From the NCBI GenBank assembly GCA_963921795.1, contig OY997647.1:52681646-52745645 (forward strand): a DNA stretch of 64,000 nt, given 5' to 3'. Below the pieces are notes generated by a model. That model had not been told where the DNA came from. It saw only the letters and a program-made list of their open reading frames with translations, and searched no databases. This document shows, in pieces, positions 1 through 12,759 of this stretch. Position numbers and translations under genes: made by a program. The stretch's first letter is position 1. Each line of letters starts with the position of its first letter. This DNA comes from Nannobrachium achirus (Eukaryota > Chordata > Actinopteri > Myctophiformes > Myctophidae).

Positions 1-101
1 ATTCGAGCCTTGTGGTTTATTTTATAAATACAGGGTGAAAGGTAGAAAGAATCGAACTCAAACGCCCCGTTACTTCCTTCCCTATAGTATCGGGTGCTAC
101 A
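1..101 (+). repeat. End of the 5' LTR
   Basis: Identical over 101 bases to 3489-3589. It ends in GCTACA, matching the TGTAGC start of the downstream LTR in inverted orientation. The rest of this LTR lies outside the window, so its full length and the 5' target duplication cannot be seen. Confidence 0.9.
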
Positions 102-106
102 TAAAA

Positions 107-124
107 TGGAGGCACTACTGAGAT
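107..124 (+). promoter_or_regulatory. Primer-binding site, tRNA-Thr-like
   Basis: TGGAGGCACTACTGAGAT starts 5 bases after the LTR end. It begins with the TGG that pairs with a tRNA CCA end, and from memory it matches the complement of a vertebrate tRNA-Thr 3' end at about 15-16 of 18 positions (tRNA-Gln fits less well). The position is right for minus-strand priming. The tRNA identity is an inference. Confidence 0.55.
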
Positions 125-209
125 CCTAATTTTCCTTTCTACTACAAGCAATACTCAGCTAGTGAACAGACCACTACTGTATAATTTAAAAAAGGCTCTA
201 AAACCTTAA

Positions 210-1739
<1,530 letters not shown>

Positions 1740-2184
1740 CACGTCCTGAAACCCCTGTTCAGGACGTCCCTCCTGTGGTTGATGAGGCCCAAGCTGTACT
1801 TCCTCTAGACGAGGACATGGAAGATTCCACAGCTGTAGAACCTGCAGTCCCTGAAGTGGACCCTGTAGATGATGCAGTCTCCGTAGACCTGTGGTAAACA
1901 CAAGTCTAGAAGGGGGAGAAGTAATTGATAACGCTCAGTTACCTGTTGCGACTGAAGAGTCCCCACAGAGACTCCCAAGGAGGGAGAGAAGACCAGTTCA
2001 TAGGTTCAGTTATGATGAGTTGGGACGACCTTCCACTCAATCCTGGTCCATACTAAGTAAAGGAGCGCTTGTAGAGTGCAGTACCTATTTGGATCCAGAC
2101 CGTCTTTGTAACACTGTGTGGTGTCATCCCATGGCCAGTTGTCCTGATTGTACAACAAGACGGAAGAAGCTGCAGATGGGTTAA
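1740..2184 (+). pseudogene. Remnant of gypsy polyprotein C-terminal tail
   Basis: The stretch is rich in acidic and proline residues and ends with a basic segment (RLPRRERRPVHRFSYDELG) of the kind seen at the C-terminal end of fish gypsy polyproteins. It lies between the chimeric frame and the purine tract. It has no known function of its own and is treated as fossil element sequence. Confidence 0.55.
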
Positions 2185-2216
2185 TGCCATGTCATTTGAT
2201 GAGGACATCAAAATCT

Positions 2217-2230
2217 AAGAAGGGGGAGGG
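2217..2230 (+). promoter_or_regulatory. Polypurine tract of the LTR element
   Basis: AAGAAGGGGGAGGG directly abuts the TGTAGC start of the 3' LTR, as expected for the plus-strand primer of an LTR retroelement. Confidence 0.85.
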
Positions 2231-3589
2231 TGTAGCCCAGTGCTTATTTCATGCCCTTAGCCTTATTCTAAAAACAGAGTTCATGTCATACTAACACAGT
2301 TTGACCAAGTTAAAATGTATGCCTATAATAAATAGAAATGCTGAATAAATAGGTTTTGTAAAAAGACTTATGTTAAAAGGCATACAGTATATTTCATGGG
2401 TGTTTAAAGGGTTAATTTCATGGGAGACTGTGGGAGATAAAACCTTAACGAGTCACAGTGACCCAGTACTGATCAAAGCGTTTTCTGATCAAAGGGTAAA
2501 CTTGTTTGTTACCTAGGCAACTGAGTTTCAGGTTTATTGATGATGTATGCTGATTGGTGACTTCTCAATCAGTCCAGTGGGGAGAGAGGAGAGGGAATGA
2601 TTGATGGGCAGAATCACCTGTTGTATGATCTGACAGAGAAATGTTTGCAGTTTGCTGCTTGGTGGCTGTACAGTAGCTACTTTGTTCTTTTGTTGATTTA
2701 ACCTGAGTGTGTGAAGTATCAGTAAGTTTGTACAAGTGTGTGTTTGAGCTGAGGGGAAAGGTCAGTAGATTAATCTACCAGAGGACATCGCGACTGATTT
2801 TGCAGATTGTTTTGGGAGTATATTTCCTGCAGAAGGATTCTACTAGCCCCCTATCTGTTTCACCTCCGTCACACAACTTGTCATCCCATCACCAACTGTT
2901 CCCCAGAGCGAACAGGAACTGTGAGTAGGGCTTTCTGGACTTTTCACCGAAGAGAGGATTATAGTTTACAGTATCACCATTCACCACCAACTGTTCCCCA
3001 GAGCGAACAGAGACTTTGTGTAGCGGTTTCTCATCTGCTCATCTGGAGGATCCCATCGATCAGGCCTGCACCTTTTTTGTTTTGTGTGATTGTGTGCGTG
3101 CGAGTGTGGGCCCACTGAATATATTATTGAAGGTATTCTGTGAACATTTTATGTTTTGCTGAATTGAAGTAAGATCAAAGGGATTTTTACAAGAGGTATT
3201 TTGAGAAGGTTTGGGATTTGAGTTTTGACTTGGGTTTAGTGAAGTCAAGTTTGGGTTTTTCTGTGAAGGTAATCAAGGGACTATTCTGTAGATCTCTTAA
3301 TTTTGGATTTCATAAAAAGGCCTCAGGCCTAGTGGTTCATTTAAAAAGGTTTACCATTCAATTTCATGTTGTATGTCCATTTCATGTTTTATTTGTTTGA
3401 CATTTAGGGTTAAAACACTTTGAGTAAACTTTGATTACCCTTTAAAGTGTGGTCTGTTCATTTATTTAAAATAGGTCTGTGGTCTATTATTCGAGCCTTG
3501 TGGTTTATTTTATAAATACAGGGTGAAAGGTAGAAAGAATCGAACTCAAACGCCCCGTTACTTCCTTCCCTATAGTATCGGGTGCTACA
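2231..3589 (+). repeat. 3' LTR (1359 bp)
   Basis: Bounded by TGTAGC and GCTACA. The last 101 bases equal the 5' LTR end at 1-101. It is long for a gypsy LTR and holds several AATAAA-like motifs near 2325-2345. The ORFs seen in it are short and look incidental. Flanking sequence after it begins TTAGT, but the target duplication cannot be tested because the 5' flank is outside the window. Confidence 0.9.
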
Positions 3590-3686
3590 TTAGTATGTGT
3601 GCGCTTACTGTAATTAGCACTTCAACACACAAGAGTGCTGAACCTGCTGGGCAACCAGCAGATAAAACGTACAAGGCCATGAGACT

Positions 3687-3779
<93 letters not shown>

Positions 3780-4337
3780 AACGCGGGCGTATCGCTGCTA
3801 CTCCAGCTTTAACGCAATTGATCAATTGACAATGCAAAGCAGACGGGAGAGCAAACACTTTCCATTCACACGGACCACTCGCGCTGGATTGTGCGCGCGG
3901 TCCATTTTTTGTGTCTACAATGCAACTTTCTTTGTGTACCCCCCCACCCCACCCCGCCACCAGCACCCCAACTACAGAGATGTAATAAGTAATGAGACTG
4001 GCGCAGCGCGGAGAGAGAGAGAGAGGGGGGGGGAAAGGATTCTTTTGGTGTTCATTTGCTAATACATGCCCACTGAATTCCTATATGTTTCCCTCCAATT
4101 ACCAGCATTACTCAACGTCACGGGCCCTCCGTGTGCATTTTTCATCTTTCACTTCCCGCCCTCTCTTCCATTAATTTGAATATCGCCCGGCCCCCCGATC
4201 CGAGAGGGAGAGGAGAAAAAAAAAAGCACTTCTAGGCAAACACAACAGTCACGCCTGGAAATGAGCGTCCATGCTCTCTGATGTGTGTTTTCTCGCACTG
4301 CACCCCCCCCCCCCCCCCATCCCATGATCCCACCCAT
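3590..4337. repeat. Flank with long (CA)n tract; no gene seen
   Basis: A (CA)n microsatellite of about 88 bp lies at 3689-3776. Short GA, A and C runs lie near 4012-4027, 4214-4226 and 4304-4318. The open frames here are microsatellite artefacts (Thr-His or Cys-Val runs). Nothing else is recognised. Confidence 0.85.
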
Positions 4338-4930
4338 CAGGCACGTGCACACATAGACAATCAAAGGGGGCTCGAGCCCCTGCCCTTTTATCGTCTAAAA
4401 AGTGTCCAGTCCAGACCATGAATGCAGTTTTTTACTATGGTGAAAGAAATGCATGTATCCTCTTTCCATGCCATACGTGAAGGCACTGGCGGCGTGTTCC
4501 TCCCTCCGCATCATCAGTGCCCACACCCTAGGTGGGGTTGGCGATAGGGCCTTTCTGTGTGCATGTTCTCCCCATGTCTCCTAGGGTTGATACCCTCACA
4601 AAAACATGCACTATTCCTGGTCTCAATAATGCCAGCCGGGGGCGCCTGATGGAGGGGAAAGGAACTGGTTCCTTCCACGCGCTACGTCCAAACCAGGGAA
4701 ATCCCCACTGTCAGGTGAAAAGAAGCAACTTGGAATCCTCAGGCATAGAAGGAAGCATGAGGTCAGTCCGTTGTCTCCCCAGGTGTGGCAGAGGGAGAGC
4801 AGAGCCCAGGATTACATAGGCAATTGGCACTGGGTGAAAAAATGGGTTACAAAATTGTGGGATAAAAAATGTTGAGTAAAAAAAAAGAAATTTCAGCCCC
4901 TGCCTCTCTAACATTCTCTGCACGTCCCTG
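4338..4930 (+). mobile_element. Family B hAT MITE, copy 1, with unrelated interior
   Basis: It starts CAGGCACGTGCAC and ends TGCACGTCCCTG, the inverted ends of family B. The first 160 bp and the last 45 bp match other copies (17450, 51504, 52588), but the middle (about 4500-4880) is different sequence containing a stretch like a common fish repeat (CTTTCTGTGTGCATGTTCTC near 4549). The bases flanking the ends do not form a clear 8 bp duplication, so this may be a recombinant. Confidence 0.65.
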
Positions 4931-5434
4931 CAGCACAGTCTCTGTGCAGTAGGTACTCTTATGTGTACCGCTAGTCGCTAGAAGACGGCGGTCCCCCACG
5001 CGGTGCGCTCCTCGCTAGCGTTGACGGGGCTGAGGCACCGTCTGGTGAAGTGCCGGCGTTGCCCCCCTCGCGCCCTCCGGGGAGTCTGGGAGAACATGCA
5101 GGTCCCCGTGGAGGTTTGTTTAAATGCTAGAGGGAGTGTTTGCCCTGGCCCTGGACTCTCGCACTAATGGATGTGTCTCCGTTATTGATAGCGGGACCGC
5201 GAGGAAAGAACCAACATAAGCTTTTTTGTGAATTCATTATGCAGCTGCCCGGGTGGTGGTGGTGATGGTGATGGCGGCGGCGGGCATCGGGCGGGCGCCA
5301 TCTCTTTGGCCCTTGTTCCGTTTGTCTTTGTGCCAGAGAGGAGAGAGAGGCTTCTGCATACAAAGATCTAACATTATTTTCTTATTTTTTTTATGGGGGC
5401 TAAAACGTTACTTTAACAATTCTGAATGGTAGAC
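4931..5434. other. Unique GC-rich segment, possible non-coding conserved DNA
   Basis: Free of recognised repeats apart from short GGT/GGC runs near 5251-5283. It holds CpG-rich sequence and homeodomain-type TAAT/ATTA cores around 5160-5240. No plausible coding frame was found. Calling it conserved is only an inference from its composition. Confidence 0.3.
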
Positions 5435-5436
5435 TA

Positions 5437-5676
5437 TATCGTCGTTGTCGGGTGAAAACCTTGTATGTCCAAAACCATTTGTTTTGCATTTTCCGTTTTA
5501 AAAATGAACTAAACTAGTGAAAACAGACGATCTACAAGCAGTAGCGGTGCGAGGCGTTGTGTGCTTGTAGATCTTTTGTGCGACGGCCTTGTATGATGAA
5601 ACAGGGCTTTACTTTGCTAAAGAACGTACACATTTGAAACTTGGAGATACGAGGTTTCCACCCGACAACGACGATA
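5437..5676 (+). mobile_element. Family C inverted-repeat element, copy 1
   Basis: Terminal inverted repeats start TATCGTCGTTGTCGGGTG on the left, with the reverse complement on the right, flanked by TA. The middle carries a degraded hairpin module (5518-5572) between GAAAACAG and TTTTGTGCGACGG. Other copies are at 9918, 30555, 48022, 51212 and 62574. TA flanks suggest a Tc1/mariner-like mover, but no transposase is in the window. Confidence 0.75.
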
Positions 5677-5862
5677 TTAACCATTTACACCCTATACTTT
5701 GATACTATGTACTTTGACCAAGGTTCTATAATTGGTCCCATCCGTCCCCCCCTTTTTTTCCTACAGAGCAAATCTCTTTGGCAAAAACAGAGCTATTGCA
5801 TTAATCTCAAATCAATCTCCGAAACCTCCGAACTCCAAAATCTTCAGGAAAATGAGCTCAAG

Positions 5863-6111
5863 GGTTTTGACCAAAGGACTTTTTACTACTTTTCATTGGT
5901 TCAATATTATTTTAACCAACACACAGACGTAAAGGGTGTTCGATAGAAAATATTTATGAAAAAAAGAGAGGGCCAATCGGGTGGAGTTTGGCAGAAAGCT
6001 GGTTTGGCAGAAAGTGTGGAGTTAGGAGGTTTTGTCCCAAGCACTTTTTACTACTCTCCATTGGTTCAATATTATTTTAACCAACACTCAGCTGTAAAGG
6101 GTGTTCAATAG
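5863..6111 (+). repeat. Two diverged direct repeats of about 85 bp
   Basis: 5863-5947 and 6027-6111 share the same order of blocks (GGTTTTG, ACTTTTTACTACT, CATTGGTTCAATATTATTTT, GTAAAGGGTGTTC) with moderate divergence. The DNA between 5677 and 6470 is otherwise AT-rich with no gene; a fragment at 6165-6185 resembles a family C end. Confidence 0.7.
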
Positions 6112-6663
6112 CCATGATTTATGCCAAAAACATCTAAGACCTCAAAAATGGAGTTAAGAGGTTTTGGCCATGACAGTGACGATATCCTCTGCCTTAGTTA
6201 GTGTTATTTCAGCAGCAAAAATGGTGATGCTCAGATCAAAAGATCAGATTATGAATCTTACGGATTGCAGCTTTAAACAACATAAATCCAACCAGACTCA
6301 TGTTTAATTGATTCTTCGACGTACAACGCCGTTGTGCCAAAAATCGAAGATCTACAACACACATTGTGAGCTTGTTACATGGGACAGATAAGATCCCGGG
6401 TGAGTGACACTGACGTGCAACAAAGTATAAATCTGGCTTTCTGGTTGGTGTTTTCTTTAGTTTTTTTTTTTGGGTTGCACTGCTTTCGCTCTCGGCTGTT
6501 ATGAGAACATTTTAGTTTCTCTGCTTCACCCTCTTCACTCGTACAGTACTTACTGTACTGTACCGTACGGCAGTGCGCTCGCTGGACTTCGATTTCTTCG
6601 ACTCACTCGACTCCTCTCCTTTGATCTTCGCCGCCTTCGCTGTCGGGGGAGCAGAGGCTACAG

Positions 6664-6692
6664 CAGGAAAGAGAGAGACACAGAGAGAGAGA

Positions 6693-6742
<50 letters not shown>

Positions 6743-6915
6743 AAGAGAGCAAAAGAGGGGGAGAGAGAGAGAGAATGTTCTGTAAGTAAGAGTTTTCACA
6801 AGAACAATGCTGTCTGCTTTTATGGGAGACATGATGTCATGTGTTATGCCTGGAAAGCCCAGAAACTGATACAGTCAATATCTTACCTCAAGCACAGTGC
6901 ACTCTCTCTCTCTCT

Positions 6916-6990
<75 letters not shown>

Positions 6991-7014
6991 TCTCTCTCTC
7001 TCTCTCTCTCTCTC

Positions 7015-7055
<41 letters not shown>

Positions 7056-7147
7056 AGCTAAGAACTTAAGGATTTGTGGATTTAGGTCTGAGCTTCATCT
7101 CAGACATAATACATATTCACACGGACCTGCTCCTCTACGGGGGGTGC

Positions 7148-7200
<53 letters not shown>

Positions 7201-7415
7201 GGTGGGGGGTGGGGGGGGGGGGGCGTGAGAGCTCTGATAGCTGCTGGCAAGGTTAGCTCTGTTTATGAATCCATCAATTACACATATTTAATTTAGTAAG
7301 AGAAGAAAACGCCGCTACACTGACTGAATCCAGACCGAGTGTCCCCCTGAGCACCGGGATAAATAGAGCAAGAGAGAGAGAGAGAGAGGGGGGGGGGGGG
7401 GGGGGGGGGGGGAGA

Positions 7416-7456
<41 letters not shown>
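6664..7456. repeat. Microsatellite cluster (GA)n, (CT)n-(TG)n-(TC)n, (TG)n-(G)n, (GA)n
   Basis: Tracts lie at about 6664-6773 (GA), 6902-7053 (CT, then about 70 bp TG, then TC), 7148-7220 (TG then G) and 7367-7456 (GA, about 28 G, GA). All open frames over them are low-complexity artefacts. The DNA from 7457 to 7816 holds nothing recognisable. Confidence 0.92.
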
Positions 7457-7461
<5 letters not shown>

Positions 7462-7816
7462 AAGAGACTTCATTAATTCCATCGTCCATCTAATTGAAGC
7501 CCTGTTGGACCCTACAGCTATATCGAAGTCCAAGACGACTTCTAATGAGAATAAAAAAAGACGGTTGATGGGAAAAGTTGGTTTCCGCGACGCCCGATCC
7601 CTGGAAGCACCTGGAGGGCAAATCAGACTTCACATACAATACAGACTCCAGGGGACGGCAGCGCCGATCCAGAGATGATTAAACGGTTAAAGGCTAATTT
7701 ATACATTCAGCAGCGTGACCCCGTCGACAAGTGTCGCTCAACAAAAATGATGTACTTTTGATTTTTTTTTTTCCTTTCTTCTTCAGAATAACAACTCTGG
7801 AGAGACCTAGAATTGT

Positions 7817-8495
7817 TGGGGCGGCAGTGCCAGTGGCTCAGGAGGTAAAGCGGGCCGGAAGGGTTCCCGGTTCAATCCCCCAGATCATCCCTGGCAGTGT
7901 GCCCAAGTGTCCTTGAGCAAGACACTGAAAGCTCCTGGTGAGCAGGGCGTACGTGCCTCGCATGGCTGCGTCCGCCGTCTGTTGGAGTGTGGACCGCAAT
8001 GTCCACCTAAAGTTCCACCGTTGTGGTGTGTGTGAATGGACTGCATTGAATACATTGCAAAGCCTGTTTGAGTGCTCAGAAGTTTATAAATGCAGCAGGG
8101 ACGTGAGAGGCAGGGGCTGACAATTCTAAAGGGGCAATTTGGGGAAAATATCGAAAATAGAAGACCTCCAAGCTCACAACGTGTTGCGCCGCGACGCATT
8201 GTGAGCTCGGAGGTCGGCTATGTTCGATGATTGATTTCTACACAGAGAGGACAATTCTTTCAACATAAGACGCTGCATTCAAGTTCAGGAGAGTTTGGAC
8301 AAGGCAATTCTCTTGAATGCTGCCTTCAGGTATGGCATTGAAAGAGGGGCATTTGCGTTTCTTTCACCATAGTAAAAACAGCATTCATGGTCTGGAGAGG
8401 GCACTTTTTACAGAGGGATAAAAGGGCAGGGGCTCAAGCCCCCTTTGATGTCTATGTGTGCACGTGCCTGAAATACAGTCTTTTACCAACTATTT
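7817..8495 (+). mobile_element. tRNA-derived teleost SINE split by a hAT MITE
   Basis: A box-A-like TGGCTCAGGAGGTAAAGCGG near 7834 and a box-B-like GGTTCAATCCC at 7869-7879 form a Pol III promoter. Next come the teleost SINE core GTGTCCTTGAGCAAGACACT (7907-7926) and a tail of the type TTATAAATGCAG. The tail is interrupted at 8095 by a family B MITE and resumes at 8471 (AAATACAGTCTTTTACCAAC). This is a SINE, not a functional tRNA gene. Confidence 0.8.
8096..8470 (+). mobile_element. Family B hAT MITE, copy 2, nested in a SINE
   Basis: Ends are CAGGGACGTG and GCACGTGCCTG. The flanking 8-mers AAATGCAG and AAATACAG are a 7/8 target-site duplication of SINE sequence. A hairpin module in its GACCTCCAAGCTC variant lies at 8146-8225. 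The insertion is younger than the SINE. Confidence 0.85.
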
Positions 8496-8632
8496 AAAGG
8501 TAGGGTAAGTGATTTCTTTGGTTAAAATAAGTGTTGAATGGCTTATGAGATTTAACTTAAAAAAACACACTTGTTTTAACCCAGGAGCATAATTCAGACT
8601 TAAAACATTTGTTTTAAATCTGAACACCGCCA

Positions 8633-8870
8633 GGGGTGGCCATAGCAGAGTGGTTAGTGAGCCTGCCTGGGGAACCAGAACCCCTGGTTGTCGCAGGTAC
8701 GATTCCAAGCCAGCCTGTGTGGAAGTGTCCCTGAGTAGAACTCCCCTAATTACTCCCCCTCTGTGGGCAGCACTCAGCCGGGCTGAACCTGAAAACTGAA
8801 GTTCCCCCTTGGGATAAGCTATACAGTAGGTGTGTATTCTGGGGTGAACATTCTGCAAACAATTTAGTTG
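8633..8870 (+). mobile_element. Second tRNA-derived SINE-like repeat
   Basis: A box-A-like TAGCAGAGTGGTTAGTGAG (from 8643) and a box-B-like GGTACGATTCC (8696-8706) are spaced as in Pol III SINE promoters, and the variable-arm-like middle recalls tRNA-Leu/Ser. Downstream sequence has the style of a SINE body, but its 3' end is unclear. Confidence 0.6.
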
Positions 8871-9043
8871 AAGTGTAAAAAGGAGGGGGGCTAGTATAGA
8901 CCCCTGGGCAGTGTACAGTACTTGAGTAAATGTACTTTTCACCACTGCCTCTGGGGGAATCTGGTCTAGTATTTCATGATCTCCATGAGCTGAAAAAAAA
9001 AAAAACATGAGGGGTTTGCACTTTGCAGTTGGTGATTTGCCAT

Positions 9044-9384
9044 TAGGGCTGTCACGATTACGACATTTTACATGACGATTCATTTTCTCTCATTTGGCTT
9101 TTAAGGCTTTTAAGTTGCACATGGTAGATATGACACATAACCTAAATATAAAAAGAAATGACTGACATTTTTGACAACTTTATACTTAAAAAGGAACATT
9201 GATAGTGGAAATAGCCGATCTACAAGCTCACCTTGTAGATCTGCTATTTCCACTTTTTTTAACTTTTAAATAAACATTATGAACAATTTTCAACATGGAA
9301 ACGATTATGACGATTATGAAAAATAATCGTGATTATGTCAAATAATTGCGATTAGACGATTATGTAATAATTGTGACAGCCCTA
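9044..9384 (+). mobile_element. hAT MITE with TAGGGCTGTCACGATTA ends, carrying a hairpin module
   Basis: Inverted ends TAGGGCTGTCACGATTA and TTGTGACAGCCCTA are flanked by 8-mers TTTGCCAT and TTTACCAT (7/8 duplication). Near the centre (9205-9255) sits the same palindrome found in families A-D and F (GATCTACAAGCTC with its complement). Confidence 0.85.
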
Positions 9385-9917
9385 TTTACCATTGTGTTTT
9401 GCATGTCGAAAAACATCAAATACTGTACACATCAGTAAGATGTAAACATAAATCTAAAAATCTAATAATTCATTTGAGATGTAGCCTAGGTTGACCTATT
9501 AGTATGTTGACAAGATGTTGTTGTCAAACTGAACCACACGATGTAAGCATTGTTTATCTCCCCAAAGATTATTTTACAGAGAACTTCTGCTTCTTTTTTT
9601 TTTATTGTTGAAAGGGCAGTAGTGAAAGACTGGAGTCCAAGGGCAGACAGACAAACAACCTGCAATACCGCTGCAATAGTCCCCAACCCAGAGTCTGACA
9701 GAGGACGATGCAATCAAAGCATAGGAGGGAGAAAGAAGGAAGGAGAGAGAGGTATATTTATCTCATATCCAGACTTTATTTAACCCTGGTGTCCCTTTAA
9801 TGATCATTTCATTACACAGGTGAAAACCTGTTTTTTTTTTTTTTTTTTTCAAACATAAGTGATCTCCAGGCTCACACGTTGCGAGCTTATAGATAAGCAA
9901 TTTTTTTAACAGCCAAC
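9385..9917. other. AT-rich spacer; one degenerate hairpin remnant
   Basis: No gene was found. Poly-T runs occur near 9593-9605 and 9831-9849. A weak hairpin relative lies at 9866-9900 (GATCTCCAGGCTCACACG). Confidence 0.5.
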
Positions 9918-9983
9918 ATATCGTCGTTGTCGGGGGAAAACCTTGTATGTCCAAAACCGTTTGTTTGTTTACGAATCTCCAGT

Positions 9984-10155
9984 CAGCACTCCACTCCTAT
10001 GGGTGTCGCTAGCGGCAACCAAGAATAACAGAATCACTCACATAAACTCCCGTAGGACAATTCCCATTGGCCGAAGGGTATGTCCGTCAAATGACGTACC
10101 CGCCTGGAGGCGGACCCCTATAAATTCCCCATCCGCCGGATGTTCCCCCTCTTTT
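9984..10155 (+). repeat. DIRS left inverted terminal repeat with TATA-like box
   Basis: Matches the reverse complement of 16377-16548 with few differences. CTATAAAT near 10119 could be the promoter TATA box, with transcription starting just inside the repeat. The start of the element (9964-9983) is outside the matched part and is copied in the internal complementary region. Confidence 0.8.
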
Positions 10156-10446
10156 TCGCTTCTGCTTCAACTGGATTGCTTGTTTCACTCACTCGCTCCA
10201 ACGAAGTCTTCAGCATTAAGAAATCTTACATTCAAGTTTCAACTTTTACACTAACTACACTCAGGAGTTCGTTTCGTCTGCACCGATTTGGCGAGTAAGG
10301 TCGAGCCTACCGGTTTCGAGACTTTTTCTCCTGCCTTCTTCGAGTTTCTCCGCTAGCTAACTTTAGCCAGTTAGCTTGAGCGTCGCGCTACTCGCTTGTT
10401 AGCCTAGCGGCGCTAGCCTACTAGCTATCCACGGCTCCTCTACCTC

Positions 10447-11967
10447 GTGGTTAGCTTAGCTTCCGGCCTGCTTTTTTGCAGCCTAGCGATGGCCTCGGAC
10501 GTCCCCTCGCCCTCTGCTTTTCGCTCCTGCTCCGTGGACGGATGTCCTTCCCTCATGGACCCGGGAGCTCCACAACGGAGGTGCACCATCTGCAGGGAAC
10601 AGGGCCTCTCCTCCGCCCCAGGTTCCCCAGAGGGCCGTTTCTCCCCGACCTCCGTCAGGCGGAGGCACGCCGCTGTAGCGGCTAGCCTCATCGACCTGAT
10701 CGCCGACTTCCGCTCCTCTTCAGAGAGCCAGGCGCCCCAGGCCTTCCCTCCAGACCCATGGGAGGTCCCCACCGTTTCCCAAGAGGTCTCCAGCGGGGAC
10801 ATCGAGGTCTCCTTCGTGGCCGCGCAGCTACGAGTCAGACGCTGGCCAGAGGAGGAGGACGATACCGATGATGAGGGCATCTCTCTGCCAGGTCCGGTGG
10901 TTCCGGCCGCCTCGGGTTCTTCTTCCCAGGCCCCGACCGACCTGCTGCCTGCCCCCCCCCGTCTCCACGGTGACGCAGGCCCCCTCCCCCCCTCCACAAG
11001 TGGCGGGACCCCGGCCTGAGGTGTTCGTCTTCACCGGGCTCCCCGAGGCCACGCTTTCGCCGTAGAGGGGACCCCCTACCGGCCTAACCCCCATCCAGCG
11101 ACGATGACGGCCTGGTCCGTGCTGGAGAGGGCAAACCACACACTGGGCCTCCCAGTGGCTTTGGGAGAACACGGGATGTCCACGCTCCCCCAACTGCCTG
11201 GACTGCAAGAAGCCTTGCACGATACCTGGGAACGGCACTGGGATCCCACCAAACTCGACTTCCCCACCGAGTTCGTGGGGGGACCGGAGATAGGCATCCC
11301 CACCTGCCCTAAAGTCAGTGTTCCTACCGCCAGCGCCCTCCAGGACAGGTTCTTCGAACTGAACCCGTGGGCACCTAGGAGTCCTTTCACCTTGGGACAG
11401 ACCCCGAAGCTGGAGGACAGGCGGGACTCTTCCGCGTCCAAAGGAGCCAGGGACGCCTACAGAGCCATAGGTCATTCGGTCAGAGACCTTAACGCAGTTG
11501 GCCTCCTCACGGCCTATGCAAAGACCCAACTCAGCCAGGTGACGGACCTTCTCCACAGCGAGGACGCCACCGAACTGGCTACCACCCTAGAGCACCTCTC
11601 TACGGTTAACCTCCATGCTGTAGCCTGGGCTGGCCGCGCCATGGACTTCATACAACAAAGGGAGGCGCGCAGCTGGATCGCTCCGCTCTCCAACGACAGG
11701 CCTTTCGAAGGGAGAGAGGAGCTTCTCCAGCTCCCCAGCTCTCCCAGAGGTATCCTGGAGGGCGCGCTACCGATCCTGCTGAGACAGTCCGCCACACGCC
11801 GAGAGGACGCAGGTTGGGAAGAGCCTCTCCCCCGGCTCCCACTTCCCCCCCGTCCCCCCGGAGACCCCCTCAGATCCTCAGACCAACGTTCCAGGTCGGG
11901 CCGGCGTCTCCCTACTCAGGAACCCCCAGCCCGCAGGCCCAGAGAGGACCGCGAGCAACCCCTGTAG
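10447..11967 (+). pseudogene. DIRS gag-like region
   Basis: Predicted products are rich in Ser, Pro and acidic residues, with a Cys cluster (CSVDGC...CTICREQG) near the start and a conserved-looking helical stretch (LNAVGLLTAYAKTQLSQVTDLL) of the kind found in DIRS ORF1 proteins, which bind element RNA. It is treated as a fossil; broken. Confidence 0.6.
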
Positions 11968-11999
11968 GGCGCTTGGAACAGACTATTGGGGACCCCAGG

Positions 12000-12640
12000 C
12001 CTTAGTTTTCTTCAGAACTGGCTGTGGTTTTTTCCCTTGTTTTCCTTCGGACAGGGAATCCGGAGTCTGTGTTGCTATTTTTGTTTTATTCAAAACGTGC
12101 ATCCCCTCCTCTGCCTTCAGTGACTTAATGCTTTATTGTTTTATTCAAAACGTGCATTCCCTCTGACGTAATGCTATGTTGTTTTATTCAAAACGGGCAT
12201 TCCCTCCTCTGCTTACCTTGACGTAAAAATGTTTTGTATTCACAAAGGTTTTACTGGTCAAGTAAATTGGTCTGTCCTCCACTTTCTGTGTGTTTCTTCC
12301 TAGTACACCACCTAGTGGACACGAGTTGTGTCGAGTGTTTTGCCTCTTCAGGCTGTCTCTCACTTTCTCACAGCCTTCTTTCCTCTGTTCTTCAGTGTGT
12401 AGAGATTTCGCCTATTCAGGCTTATGTTCTCTCTTTTCTCCTTAGCAGTTCTTTCAGTCACCACTAGAGACCAACCTCCAGCTAAAGGTAATCTGAAGTC
12501 TCCGCTTTCCTTGTTGCTCTCCTCCTTCTAAAGGTTTCCATGAGCCCCCTCGGGACTTTTTAGACCTTATGAGCTAAGATTAAAACCTGTACGCCTCCAC
12601 GGGGTTTTTGGAGTCTTTTGCTGTAGGTTAGAGTGGACTT
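12000..12640 (+). other. DIRS spacer with short recurring motif
   Basis: GTTTTATTCAAAACG recurs three times (about 12081, 12140 and 12182) between the gag-like and RT regions, with T-rich sequence after it. No protein domain was recognised here. Confidence 0.45.
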
Positions 12641-12759
12641 AAGCCCTCGCAGGCCTTTTTTAGTCCTTCTCTCCTTGTCTTCCGCTCCTGGCCACGAGGT
12701 TCGGTTCCAGCCCTCTTCAGACGTGCTCGGTTCCTTCCTCGAGTCGTCCCCTTCGGGCG

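Noticed and set aside
7830-7885. tRNA gene
   Set aside because: Box A and box B are present, but the acceptor stem and cloverleaf are not intact and a SINE core follows.
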